Of a DNA stretch of 64,000 bases, positions 56,905 to 64,000 are shown in pieces. The notes under the pieces were generated by a model that did not search any database, had not been told where the DNA came from, and worked only from the letters and a program-made list of their open reading frames with translations. The stretch's first letter is position 1, and each line of letters opens with the position of its first letter. Source of the DNA: Stieleria neptunia (GTDB lineage Bacteria > Planctomycetota > Planctomycetia > Pirellulales > Pirellulaceae); the NCBI RefSeq assembly GCF_007754155.1, contig NZ_CP037423.1, positions 7,436,938 through 7,500,937 on the forward strand, in the 5' to 3' direction. The position numbers and the translations under genes are program-made.

Positions 56905-56990
56905 CACGTCGTTTTCTTGTGTAATCAGGCGAGCTGTGATCAGAAGAGGTCGCAGTTGCCGGAATGTCGGACCAGTGAAAATTGCGCGCT

Positions 56991-57335
56991 TCAGCGTTTC
57001 TTCGAGAGGTAACGGTTGTAGGCGCTTGATGAGGCACGCCGCGACGCGATTCGCACGATGCCGACGAGGGCGCCGGAGACGGCGCCCCATAACAAGGCGT
57101 CTTTCCAGTCAACTTCCGATGACGCGGGGTTCTTGGGGGGATCACGATCGAGCGTCGTCCGCCAACCGGCCTGAAGCGCGTTGCGTGCCACCAACGTGGC
57201 GCCTATCGCAGCGGCGTAGGCCAGCAAGTTTTCCGTCTTTCCGATCCCGACATTGCGTTCGTTCGGCTCATCGCCAAAGCGGTTCGTCGCCGTCTCGCGC
57301 AGATCACTCAACTTGTCTTGCATCTGGTCAATCAT
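56991..57335 (-). CDS. DUF4235-like membrane protein
   Basis: A 114-aa protein with the pattern AAAIGATLVARNALQAGWRT, then DPPKNPASSEVDWKDALLWG and VSGALVGIVRIASRRASSSA. This matches small two-helix proteins of the DUF4235 group, which are often found with stress genes. An N-terminal helix (IDQMQDKLSDLRETA) precedes it. GAGGAAAT lies shortly before the ATG. It overlaps the zinc-ribbon gene by 8 bp. Confidence 0.75.
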   Translation of the reverse strand: MIDQMQDKLSDLRETATNRFGDEPNERNVGIGKTENLLAYAAAIGATLVARNALQAGWRTTLDRDPPKNPASSEVDWKDALLWGAVSGALVGIVRIASRRASSSAYNRYLSKKR

Positions 57336-57513
57336 CTTTATTTCCTCGGTAGGGTGAATCAGGCGGGTGCCTGGTCGGCGTGATGTCAGCGGGCGAGTTG
57401 ACGTAGATCTTTTCGCCGCAGTTTGGGCATGCGACGGCACGATCGTGCACATCAGCTCCGCAGCCGGGACAGGGAATCACGTTCAACGGCGCAGCGTTCT
57501 TGTCGAATGGCAT
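57328..57513 (-). CDS. Small zinc-ribbon protein
   Basis: A 61-aa protein with two CxxC knuckles (Cys15-Pro-Gly-Cys18 and Cys29-Pro-Asn-Cys32) in the rubredoxin-like zinc-ribbon form, followed by a polar tail. It probably binds zinc and may act as a small adaptor. Its ATG shares a base with the stop of the upstream gene (ATGA-type overlap) and its end overlaps the next start. Confidence 0.7.
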   Translation of the reverse strand: MPFDKNAAPLNVIPCPGCGADVHDRAVACPNCGEKIYVNSPADITPTRHPPDSPYRGNKDD

Positions 57514-58154
57514 CAGTAGTCCACCCTCTCGTCGGCCCCGTTGAACCGAGCTTCATAGTCGATCTGCCGAAGGTAAGATTTCAACGCGCTGAATTCCTGG
57601 GGATCCAATTTGTCTTTGATCGAATCGACCGCTTCGTGAATCAAGTTGACCATTCGATGGACCTTGGCATAGTCCATGCGTCGATACACTTCACCGGGAC
57701 TGGAGCGTTTTGCGAATGTCTCTTCGATGGGCCGGCGGTACGGTCCAAGGGCGCGATGGTCTAACGGCCGAGGCCAATACAGTTCGCCAGATTGCCGATC
57801 GATTTGGTTCTCGCTCAAACGATCTGGGGCCATTCGTTTTCCGATTTCTCGACGCTTCTCTTCCGACAGGGGTTCGTTTTCCTCGGCAATTTCCTCGTCC
57901 CGCAAATCACGCAGTTCGTAGTATTGCTCGACCCGTTCCTTGCGGTTCTTGAGCCGCAAGGCAAGCGCTTGTTGCAGTTGTTCAGCCGACAAGGATCTTA
58001 GGTATGCCCCTTTTCCCAAGCCGGTCGCCAATTCGCCGCGCGATTCTAGGATGTCGCCCGCCGCGGTTGTGTTGTCATCGTCGTCCAGCAATCCGTCGTC
58101 GGCGATTGCGATAGTGACGAACAGTGTCGTTAGGAAAAAGGCAGCCAGTCGCAT
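57513..58154 (-). CDS. Exported hypothetical protein
   Basis: I do not recognise a family. The 213-aa reading has a signal peptide (LAAFFLTTLFVTIAIAD), a very acidic patch just after it (DDGLLDDDD), then charged helices (LQQALALRLKNRKERVEQYY, EEENEPLSEEKRREI-like) and a C-terminal helical part (MNLIHEAVDSIKDKLDPQEF). It overlaps the zinc-ribbon start by one base. Probably a periplasmic protein of the same operon. Confidence 0.7.
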   Translation of the reverse strand: MRLAAFFLTTLFVTIAIADDGLLDDDDNTTAAGDILESRGELATGLGKGAYLRSLSAEQLQQALALRLKNRKERVEQYYELRDLRDEEIAEENEPLSEEKRREIGKRMAPDRLSENQIDRQSGELYWPRPLDHRALGPYRRPIEETFAKRSSPGEVYRRMDYAKVHRMVNLIHEAVDSIKDKLDPQEFSALKSYLRQIDYEARFNGADERVDY

Positions 58155-58246
58155 GGTTCTCTCGGTCTTTGGAGGTGGTGGAAAAATCGATGCGGTTGTC
58201 GGCCGGACGGCAGACTGGTCCGATCTGAACAGCCGTCGGAGGGTGA

Positions 58247-58729
58247 CTACATCGAAACAGAGGCATTGGCTTCGGCGTCTGTTGCGGGCCGTTCGCCTTG
58301 CAGATAGGCCTTGCCGGCTTTCAACAGATACTTCACGCCGGTCAAACCCGAGTGGTCCCAGTATTCGCCTTGTGAGGGTTCGATCCGCAACAACAAGATC
58401 GTGTCACTGGACTTGCCCTCGGGAAACCAAACCTTCCAGCCTTCGCTCCATAGTTCGTCCAGCTTCGCTTGATCGTCACTCGGATGCGCAGTCCCCGAGA
58501 GCGACACAAATTTGCTTGACGATTGCATGGTCACTGCGACCTCTGAATCGAGCATCAAATCGGAAACCTTGCCCGAGTTGCGTTCGGTGACGAACCAGAG
58601 TTGGCCGTCCTCTTCTACTTGAGCGACTGCCATCGGTCGAGCGTTGATCGATCCATCCACTCCGCGGGTGACGAGCATCGCCGTGTCGAAGTCCTTCAGT
58701 AGGTCGATCAGTTTCTTGTGAGTGTTCAT
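58247..58729 (-). CDS. Pyridoxamine-phosphate-oxidase-like general stress protein
   Basis: A 160-aa split-barrel flavin/heme-binding-fold protein. It shows DTAMLVTRGVDGSINARPMA, WFVTERNSGKVSDLMLDSEV and the SSKFVSLSGTA segment, as in the general stress protein 26 (Pyridox_ox_2) group, which may bind FMN. It is probably not a true PNP oxidase. AAGGA precedes the ATG at 58729 by about 8 bases. It lies between the PfpI gene and the exported hypothetical. Confidence 0.88.
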   Translation of the reverse strand: MNTHKKLIDLLKDFDTAMLVTRGVDGSINARPMAVAQVEEDGQLWFVTERNSGKVSDLMLDSEVAVTMQSSSKFVSLSGTAHPSDDQAKLDELWSEGWKVWFPEGKSSDTILLLRIEPSQGEYWDHSGLTGVKYLLKAGKAYLQGERPATDAEANASVSM

Positions 58730-58792
58730 GTACTTGTCCTTGCTGTCTATTCTGTGAGTCAATTGCTAATCGATGACGGTTGCGAGTGGCGC

Positions 58793-59359
58793 CTACGCGG
58801 TTTGCTTGGCATGCCGACCTTCGGCGAACTCTTCAATCGCTTTGTCGCAGAACGAGGGCAGATCGCCGGGGTTTCGGCTGGTCACCAAGCCCTGATCACA
58901 GACGCATTTTTGGTCGACCCACTCGGCGCCGGCGTTCTTTAGATCCGTCTTCAAGCTCGGCCACGACGTGACCTTGCGCCCGCGGACGACATCGGCTTCG
59001 ATCAACGTCCAAGGCCCGTGGCAGATCGCAGCCACCGGCTTGTGTTGTTTGAAAAAGTCGCGGACAAACTGGACGCAATCTTCCGACATCCGCAACGCAT
59101 CTGGATTGACAACGCCTCCGGGCAACACGAGTCCGTCGAAGTTTTCAGCAGAGGCCGAGTGGACGGACTGGTCAACTTTAAAAGTGTCAGCCTTTTCATC
59201 ATGGTTCATGCCCTGGATTTCACCGGACTTCGGCGACACCAGCACCACTTCGGCGCCCGCGTTTTGCAGCGCCTCCCATGGCTCGGTTAGCTCCACTTGC
59301 TCAAAGCCGTCGGTTGCGAGAAAGGCGATTCGTTTTTCTTTGAGCGTCTGCTTACTCAT
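58793..59359 (-). CDS. DJ-1/PfpI family protein
   Basis: A 188-aa class I glutamine-amidotransferase-like protein. It has the nucleophile Cys113-His114 in VAAICHGPW, Glu20 in FLATDGFEQVELTEPWEA and the GLVLPGG motif. Such proteins act as peptidases, deglycase-like enzymes or chaperones under stress. AGGAGAG lies a few bases before the ATG. Probably the first gene of a six-gene minus-strand operon ending with the YbdK-like ligase. Confidence 0.94.
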   Translation of the reverse strand: MSKQTLKEKRIAFLATDGFEQVELTEPWEALQNAGAEVVLVSPKSGEIQGMNHDEKADTFKVDQSVHSASAENFDGLVLPGGVVNPDALRMSEDCVQFVRDFFKQHKPVAAICHGPWTLIEADVVRGRKVTSWPSLKTDLKNAGAEWVDQKCVCDQGLVTSRNPGDLPSFCDKAIEEFAEGRHAKQTA

Positions 59360-59759
59360 TCTGCTCTCCTGAACGGAAACGTCATGGTTCATGTTGAAAC
59401 GGTTGGGTTCGATGTGAACGTTGCAGTTTCCATGCCAACGACGGCTTTTGGCTTCAGGAGCCATCACTGTGGAAGACAACGCCGCATCGCCGGTCGATCA
59501 GTGACCAGCGTGAGACTTTCCCGAACAGATGACATTGCCATGGACGCACGCAGCGGCGAACGATCAGTCAGGAAAAGAGCTTGTCACGACATGCCGTCTG
59601 CCCAGGGGATGGACGAGATCCTCCACCCGCGGGTTTGCTGCTGAGATAGGATGCACTCGATTGGTGTGCCGAGCATTTGAGGTCTGTCTCGGGCACAATC
59701 ATTGCACTCTTGATGCCTCGATCAAAACCACGCTCATTTCCTCTCTCCCTCACGCTGTG
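59360..59759. other. Divergent region between PfpI and receiver genes
   Basis: No gene. It must contain the promoter of the PfpI operon and that of the receiver. A GGAAAC-containing stretch near 59374-59397 resembles an ECF -35 box, but no -10 could be assigned. Confidence 0.35.
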
Positions 59760-60269
59760 ATGACGCACGATGCCCTCCCCAAACGATGTGTGATTGCGGA
59801 TGACGTGCGTTCCTCCCGAGCAAAGGTTGGAACCTGGCTCGATGATTGCGAATTCGATTGCGTGCTTGCCGAAAACGGGCTGGAAGCGTGGCGATCGATT
59901 CAAAACCATCCGCCCGATCTGCTGATCACCGACCTCGAGATGCCTGGATTGTGTGGACTGGAACTCCTTGAGAGGATTCGCCAATCCGGCAATGAGGGCA
60001 TCCGTCAATTGCCCGTGTTGGTGATGACCAGTCTGCTTGACGGCCAGACGCTGAACGTTGTCCGCAAATTGGGTGGCGACGGGTTGCTTCAAAAACCACT
60101 TGACAAGGAGACGACTCTATCAGTCATCCTTGACTTGATCGCGGGCAAGCAATGTCTACAACAGATCAATGTGTCAGGTGAGGATTCCATACCGAGGAGC
60201 GATGGAGTGATTTCACCCACGCTCCGACGACTCCTCAAGACTGTCGCCAAGGGTGAACCGTCCCGATAG
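59760..60269 (+). CDS. Single-domain response regulator (receiver)
   Basis: A 169-aa CheY-like receiver: Asp14/Asp15 in CVIADDVRSSR, phospho-acceptor Asp58 in LLITDLEMPG, the Thr in VMTS and Lys in LLQKPLDK. The last 45 residues are not a DNA-binding domain, so it probably signals by protein contact. It closes the stress gene cluster. The hybrid kinase at 37568-42796 is the only sensor kinase in the window, but a link is speculation. Confidence 0.92.
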   Translation: MTHDALPKRCVIADDVRSSRAKVGTWLDDCEFDCVLAENGLEAWRSIQNHPPDLLITDLEMPGLCGLELLERIRQSGNEGIRQLPVLVMTSLLDGQTLNVVRKLGGDGLLQKPLDKETTLSVILDLIAGKQCLQQINVSGEDSIPRSDGVISPTLRRLLKTVAKGEPSR

Positions 60270-60522
60270 CCGATTTGCCACAGCTCGTCTCGGGCAGGTT
60301 TGGCGTCATTTCGGCTTTGTCCGACGACTCGAATTCCGCCTGCAATCCGAGCGTATCCGCACGGGCGAACGGGTCGATCAATGCGGTGCATGTGTCCGGC
60401 TCGCGGCCGCTAGGATTTTTTCCGTTTCCGATTTTTTCCCTGGAGCGGTGTTGTCCGATCATTCTGGGGGTGAAGGGCTGCTGGTTTGCCATCTTCTGCC
60501 CTGAGTCGGGTGGGAGCCTGCC
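60270..60522. other. Intergenic region upstream of the DUF6807 operon
   Basis: Contains TTTTTTCC-rich patches near 60415-60445 that may be a terminator or promoter zone for the neighbouring genes. No ORF with protein character. Confidence 0.3.
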
Positions 60523-60557
60523 GTTCAAACGGCACGCCGTTTGCGGCTCGTTTGAAC
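60523..60557. promoter_or_regulatory. Nested palindrome, candidate operator
   Basis: GTTCAAACG (60523-60531) and CGTTTGAAC (60549-60557) form a 9-bp inverted repeat. Inside it, CAAACGG-CACG-CCGTTTG (60526-60543) is a second perfect palindrome using the same left arm. Two alternative palindromes sharing one half-site, 35 bp before the start codon of the operon's first gene, suggest a repressor site or an attenuator. Confidence 0.45.
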
Positions 60558-60591
60558 ACCATTGAAAGGTCCACCTCGAGAGGAGTCGTCG

Positions 60592-61566
60592 ATGCCGCGC
60601 GCAACCGTCTCGCATTCTCTACCGCTGACTCTGGCCATGGCGCTGACTCTGGTCCTGTGCACGAACGTCGTCACTGCCGAGCCGTCACCGCTGCGTTGGG
60701 ATCGCTCGGAGTCGTCGGTCGCGCTCGTTCGTGGGCAACAGATCATTTGGCAATTCAATCATGGCGCCACTTTGGATGTTCCGTACTTTCACCCGTTGAG
60801 CACCGGGGGCGGCCGCGTGCTGACCTGGGATCAGCCACCCGATCATGCATGGCATCACGGTTTGTGGTTCGGTTGGAAATACATCAATGGTGTCAACTAC
60901 TGGGAACATGACCGACAAACGGGCAAGCCGGCCGGACGCACCGAGACGACTGGCGTCCAGGTCGAAACGCGTGATGATCATTCGGCCCGCCTCTTGCTTG
61001 CGTTGGCCTACCATGCCGGTGGCGACGAGGAAGTCGTGCTTCGCGAACGACGACGGATCGACATCTCCGCCCCGAATGCCCACGACGAATACACCTTGGA
61101 TTGGACGGCCCAGTTCACCGCGGGCAACGGCAGCGTGGAATTGGACCGCACGCCGCCCAAGGAACAATCGTGGGGCGGCTATGCGGGGTTGTCGGTCCGT
61201 TTCGCCAAAGCGTTGGGTGATCGTCAAGCATCCAGTGATCAAGGTCCGGTGCAGTTCGGACCTGGCGACCGGCACCGCAGCCGAGCGAGCTCAATCGACT
61301 ACAGCGGCGTCATCGACGGTGATCGGGTTGGGATGGCGATTCTGGATCATCCCGATAATCCCCGCCACCCCACGCCCTGGTACATCATCCGCAGCCCCGT
61401 CACGGGCTACATGAACGCTGCCCTGTTGAACGATGAACCGATGACGATCGAACCGGGCGGACGCATGACGCTGCGTTATCGAGTGATCGTGCATCCGCTT
61501 CGCTGGGACGCGGCACGCCTGAAAACAGAACAAACAAGGTTCCTACAATCTTCCCCTTCATTTTGA
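60592..61566 (+). CDS. DUF6807/PmoA-like exported protein
   Basis: A 324-aa secreted protein (signal peptide TLAMALTLVLCTNVVTAE). The family, found mainly in Planctomycetes and related phyla, has the segments VPYFHPLSTGGGRVLTWDQP, HAWHHGLWFGWKYINGVNYW, and the later HPTPWYIIRSPVTGYMNAAL. The many His and Trp suggest a sugar-binding or metal-dependent site, but no activity is known to me. GAGAGGAG lies 6 bases before the ATG at 60592. It opens an operon with an oxidoreductase and a second family member. Confidence 0.9.
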   Translation: MPRATVSHSLPLTLAMALTLVLCTNVVTAEPSPLRWDRSESSVALVRGQQIIWQFNHGATLDVPYFHPLSTGGGRVLTWDQPPDHAWHHGLWFGWKYINGVNYWEHDRQTGKPAGRTETTGVQVETRDDHSARLLLALAYHAGGDEEVVLRERRRIDISAPNAHDEYTLDWTAQFTAGNGSVELDRTPPKEQSWGGYAGLSVRFAKALGDRQASSDQGPVQFGPGDRHRSRASSIDYSGVIDGDRVGMAILDHPDNPRHPTPWYIIRSPVTGYMNAALLNDEPMTIEPGGRMTLRYRVIVHPLRWDAARLKTEQTRFLQSSPSF

Positions 61567-61579
61567 GAGCCAGACTCCC

Positions 61580-62914
61580 ATGGGCACGACATCGATCCGC
61601 CGTCGCGGTTTCCTCAAAGCATCCGCCGCGTCGATCGCCTGCATCGGCGTTCCAACCATCGTTCCGTCCTACGTCTTGGGCAAGGACGCGCCCAGCAATA
61701 CGTTGCGGATCGGCTGTATCGGTACCGGACGGATGGGGCATGGGGACATGAATGCCTGTTTGCGCAGCGGTTTGGACCCGCAGACCAACGCCCATATCGT
61801 GGCCGTCTGCGACCTCGATCGGCGGCGGGTGGAGCACGCAAGACAGCAATGCGACGAGATTTATTCAGACAAATTGACCGATCGTCCCGGACCGACGATC
61901 GAAATGTTTGACGACTATCGCGAGTTGCTTTCACGCGAAGACATCGACGGCGTGACGATTTCGACGCCGGACCACTGGCACGCATTGGTCGCGATCGCCG
62001 CGGCTGAATCCGGCAAGGCCATCTATTTGCAAAAGCCGTTGACCCATACGATTGCCGAAGGGCAAAAACTGGTCGCGGCAGTGAGAAAAAACAATGTCAT
62101 CTTGCAGACCGGATCGCAGCAACGTTCCGATCACCGATTTCGCTTGGCCTGTGAACTGGTTCGCAGCGGACGCATCGGCAAACTGCATACGATTCGCGTC
62201 CAACTGCCGACCGATCATGGAACGGGAGAGGACGTCACGATGTCGGTTCCCGAGCAACTGAACTACGACATGTGGCTCGGCCCGACACCCCGGATGCCCT
62301 ACACCGAACATCGTGTGCATCCGCAATCGGACTTCAGTCGACCGGGTTGGCTGCAGATCGAATCCTATTGCCGCGGCATGATCACCGGCTGGGGCGCGCA
62401 CATGTTTGACATCGCCCAATGGGGACATGACTCCGATGATTCCGGACCGGTCGAGATGGAGGCGAGTGGTGAATTCCCCGACCGCGGATTGTTCAACGTC
62501 CACACCGAGTTTCAGGCCGAAGGACGCTATGCCGACGGGGTCAACCTGTTGGCCAGTTCGGGCACACCGGCCGGTGTGACGTTCGAAGGAGATGCCGGAT
62601 CGATTGTGGTCACTCGCTCCAGTTTGACCGCCCAGCCGGGTGGCATTCTGCGAGAGCCGATCGGTGAGGGTGAAGTGCATCTCTACCACAGTGACAACCA
62701 CATGCAGAACTTTCTCCAGTGCATGCGGACACACCAAGAGCCGATCTGTCCGGTCGAAGTCGGACATCGCTCCAACAGCATTTGCGTGATCACGCATCTG
62801 GCCATGAAGCTGGGACGAAAACTTCGCTGGAACCCGGTGACCGAGCGGTTCGTCGACGATCAAGCGGCCAACGACATGCTGGACTATGAACATCGTAAAC
62901 CGTGGACCGTTTGA
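61580..62914 (+). CDS. Tat-exported Gfo/Idh/MocA family oxidoreductase
   Basis: A 444-aa oxidoreductase with a Tat signal (SIRRRGFLKASAASIACIG), so it should be exported folded with its cofactor. The NAD(P) site is LRIGCIGTGRMGHGD. The conserved EKP-type motif is altered to LQKPLTH, and the C-terminal domain is typical of planctomycete members (WGAHMFDIAQWGHDSDDSGP). It probably oxidises a sugar or polyol. It starts 13 bp after the DUF6807 gene and is followed 18 bp later by a second DUF6807 gene. Confidence 0.94.
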   Translation: MGTTSIRRRGFLKASAASIACIGVPTIVPSYVLGKDAPSNTLRIGCIGTGRMGHGDMNACLRSGLDPQTNAHIVAVCDLDRRRVEHARQQCDEIYSDKLTDRPGPTIEMFDDYRELLSREDIDGVTISTPDHWHALVAIAAAESGKAIYLQKPLTHTIAEGQKLVAAVRKNNVILQTGSQQRSDHRFRLACELVRSGRIGKLHTIRVQLPTDHGTGEDVTMSVPEQLNYDMWLGPTPRMPYTEHRVHPQSDFSRPGWLQIESYCRGMITGWGAHMFDIAQWGHDSDDSGPVEMEASGEFPDRGLFNVHTEFQAEGRYADGVNLLASSGTPAGVTFEGDAGSIVVTRSSLTAQPGGILREPIGEGEVHLYHSDNHMQNFLQCMRTHQEPICPVEVGHRSNSICVITHLAMKLGRKLRWNPVTERFVDDQAANDMLDYEHRKPWTV

Positions 62915-62932
62915 CTCGCTGGAACAAGATGA

Positions 62933-63877
62933 ATGAGATTTCTGTCGCTCGCAGGATGGCTGACGGTCGTCGTCGCGACTGCCGCACCACCATCGGTCGA
63001 ACTGCAATTGCAGGACGAGGCCAAGCAGTTGGTCGTCCGGGTCGAAGGCCAGCCGGCGATGGCGTACCAGTTCGGCGATGAATTTGCCCTGCCGCACTTT
63101 TGGCCGCTTCGCAGTCCCTCGGAAAAACTGCTGACCGTCCAAAGACCAGATCCCTATCCGCACCACCGATCACTGTGGATTGCCGACAAAGTGCAGATGG
63201 GTGACGGTCCAGTAGTGGATTTTTACCACAGCTGGAAAAACTTGCGGCGTCCGTCAAAACCAGCCGATGGGTTTCGTCACTTCATTCGTCACCAACGCTT
63301 CAGTGAAATGAAAACGGAAGGCGCGACGGCGCTGATTGAGATCGAATTGCAGTGGATCGTCGATGACAACAGGCCCCTACTCGATGAGCATCGAAAACTG
63401 CGCCTCGTCGCCCTCGGTAACGGTGCGTACTTCTTCGATTTGACTTGGAACTTGCAGCCGCACGAGGGTGACGTCAAGTTCCTGAGCGATGGCGTGCACT
63501 ACGCTTGGCCGTATGTTCGGATGCATCCCCAATTCAGCGGCGAACAGGGTGGCGTGTTGACCAATGACGAAGGGCGACGCGGGCAGGCCGGCACGAACGA
63601 CCAGACGGCTCGTTGGATCGATTACTCCAACACCGTCGCGGGCGAAACCGAGGGTTTGGCCCTCTTCGTCTATCCTGACGACACCCCGCCTCAGTGGCTG
63701 ACGCGCGAGTACGGCACGTTCGGACCACGTCGCGCGGAAAAGTGGAGCGGAACAAAGTTCACACTCCGCGCCGGCGAGTCCTTGCACGGTCGCGTCGGGG
63801 TGTTCGTTCATCGTGGCGATGCCAAGTCGGGCCGGGTTGCGGAACATTACCGCCAATACGTCGAGGACAAACTGTGA
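62933..63877 (+). CDS. Second DUF6807/PmoA-like protein
   Basis: A 314-aa paralogue of the gene at 60592, with the same blocks: LPHFWPLRSPSEKLLTVQRP, YPHHRSLWIADKVQMGDGPV and VDFYHSWKNLR, plus a later WLTREYGTFGPRRAEKWSG. The signal peptide is short (FLSLAGWLTVVVATAA). The overlap with the next gene is 4 bp (GTGA). Two divergent family members around one oxidoreductase suggest successive steps in the same catabolic route. Confidence 0.88.
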   Translation: MRFLSLAGWLTVVVATAAPPSVELQLQDEAKQLVVRVEGQPAMAYQFGDEFALPHFWPLRSPSEKLLTVQRPDPYPHHRSLWIADKVQMGDGPVVDFYHSWKNLRRPSKPADGFRHFIRHQRFSEMKTEGATALIEIELQWIVDDNRPLLDEHRKLRLVALGNGAYFFDLTWNLQPHEGDVKFLSDGVHYAWPYVRMHPQFSGEQGGVLTNDEGRRGQAGTNDQTARWIDYSNTVAGETEGLALFVYPDDTPPQWLTREYGTFGPRRAEKWSGTKFTLRAGESLHGRVGVFVHRGDAKSGRVAEHYRQYVEDKL

Positions 63878-64000
63878 AACTACATCGACGCGAGTTCGCG
63901 GCGGCGGTTGCGGCGGCGGCTGCCCCGGTTGTTCGATTCGCCCGTGGGCAGGAACCCGCCACCATGAAGATCGATCGCATCGAGCTGTTCCCCTTGCGCT
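63874..64000 (+). CDS. Enolase-superfamily-like protein (partial, runs off the right edge)
   Basis: A GTG at 63874 overlaps the stop of the upstream gene. The reading is VKLHRREFAAAVAAAAAP, an RR-containing Ala-rich export signal, then ATMKIDRIELFPLR, which matches the N-terminal start of mandelate racemase/muconate lactonizing-type proteins. Only 42 codons are visible, so the subgroup and the function remain unknown. It would fit as the dehydratase or isomerase of the operon. Confidence 0.6.
   Translation, partial: MKLHRREFAAAVAAAAAPVVRFARGQEPATMKIDRIELFPLR

Noticed and set aside
57940..58590. 216-codon plus-strand frame over the exported hypothetical and PNPOx genes
   Set aside because: Rich in Arg and Ser, without motifs, and antisense to two better-supported genes.

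Overview
The window looks like chromosomal DNA from a planctomycete of the Pirellulaceae type (Rhodopirellula, Rubripirellula, Stieleria and relatives). Evidence: high GC with long antisense shadow ORFs; a secreted protein with the planctomycete N-terminal 'FE-x-L-x-x-RRLLA' motif plus a dockerin; a formylglycine-type sulfatase; DUF6807/PmoA-like proteins beside a Tat-exported Gfo/Idh/MocA oxidoreductase; a giant alpha-2-macroglobulin/TPR protein; and many palindromic dispersed repeats in short intergenic gaps. I saw no tRNA, rRNA or CRISPR array. All identifications are from reading the sequence and translations; no database search was run.

Layout. 1-1942: end of a carotenoid-type operon (aldehyde dehydrogenase, then a phytoene-desaturase-like oxidoreductase running off the left edge). 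2400-3700: an IS110-family element with a structured non-coding leader that probably encodes its bridge RNA, lying next to a dispersed palindromic repeat. 3912-11695: a secreted protein with two parvulin-type modules, a cytoplasmic sulfatase, an M13 metallopeptidase and a Met/Asp-rich exported protein. 12077-15391: a cell-surface/secreted dockerin protein.

15396-26941: flagellar block. A minus-strand stator operon (motA, motB and a second motB-like gene) is divergent from a plus-strand export/basal-body operon flgB-flgC-fliE-[inverted repeat]-fliF-fliG-fliH-fliI-fliJ-motE-like-fliQ-fliR-flhB. fliP, fliM/fliN, flhA and the hook genes are not here.

27200-42796: nhaA, the 2770-aa A2M-like protein with TPR arrays at both ends and a degenerate thioester site, and a 1742-aa CheB-CheR-PAS hybrid histidine kinase preceded by an overlapping 35-codon upstream ORF.

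42787-60269: a dense set of small envelope, redox and stress genes (DUF1269-like, YihY, PAP2 phosphatase, diacylglycerol-kinase-like, GH32/43-like, SPW, VKOR-like, SDR epimerase, AI-2E-type permease, Ca/Na exchanger, baeRF3-like, CAP, YbdK-like ligase, DUF4235-like, zinc ribbon, PNPOx-like, PfpI) ending in a single-domain receiver. The composition resembles general-stress islands of other bacteria; joint function is inferred.

60592-64000: a likely catabolic operon (DUF6807, Gfo/Idh/MocA, DUF6807, enolase-superfamily start) preceded by a nested palindrome that could be an operator.

The main structural theme outside genes is at least five families of palindromic or MITE-like repeats, several present twice or more in this window. 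One copy supplies the stop codon of a gene.
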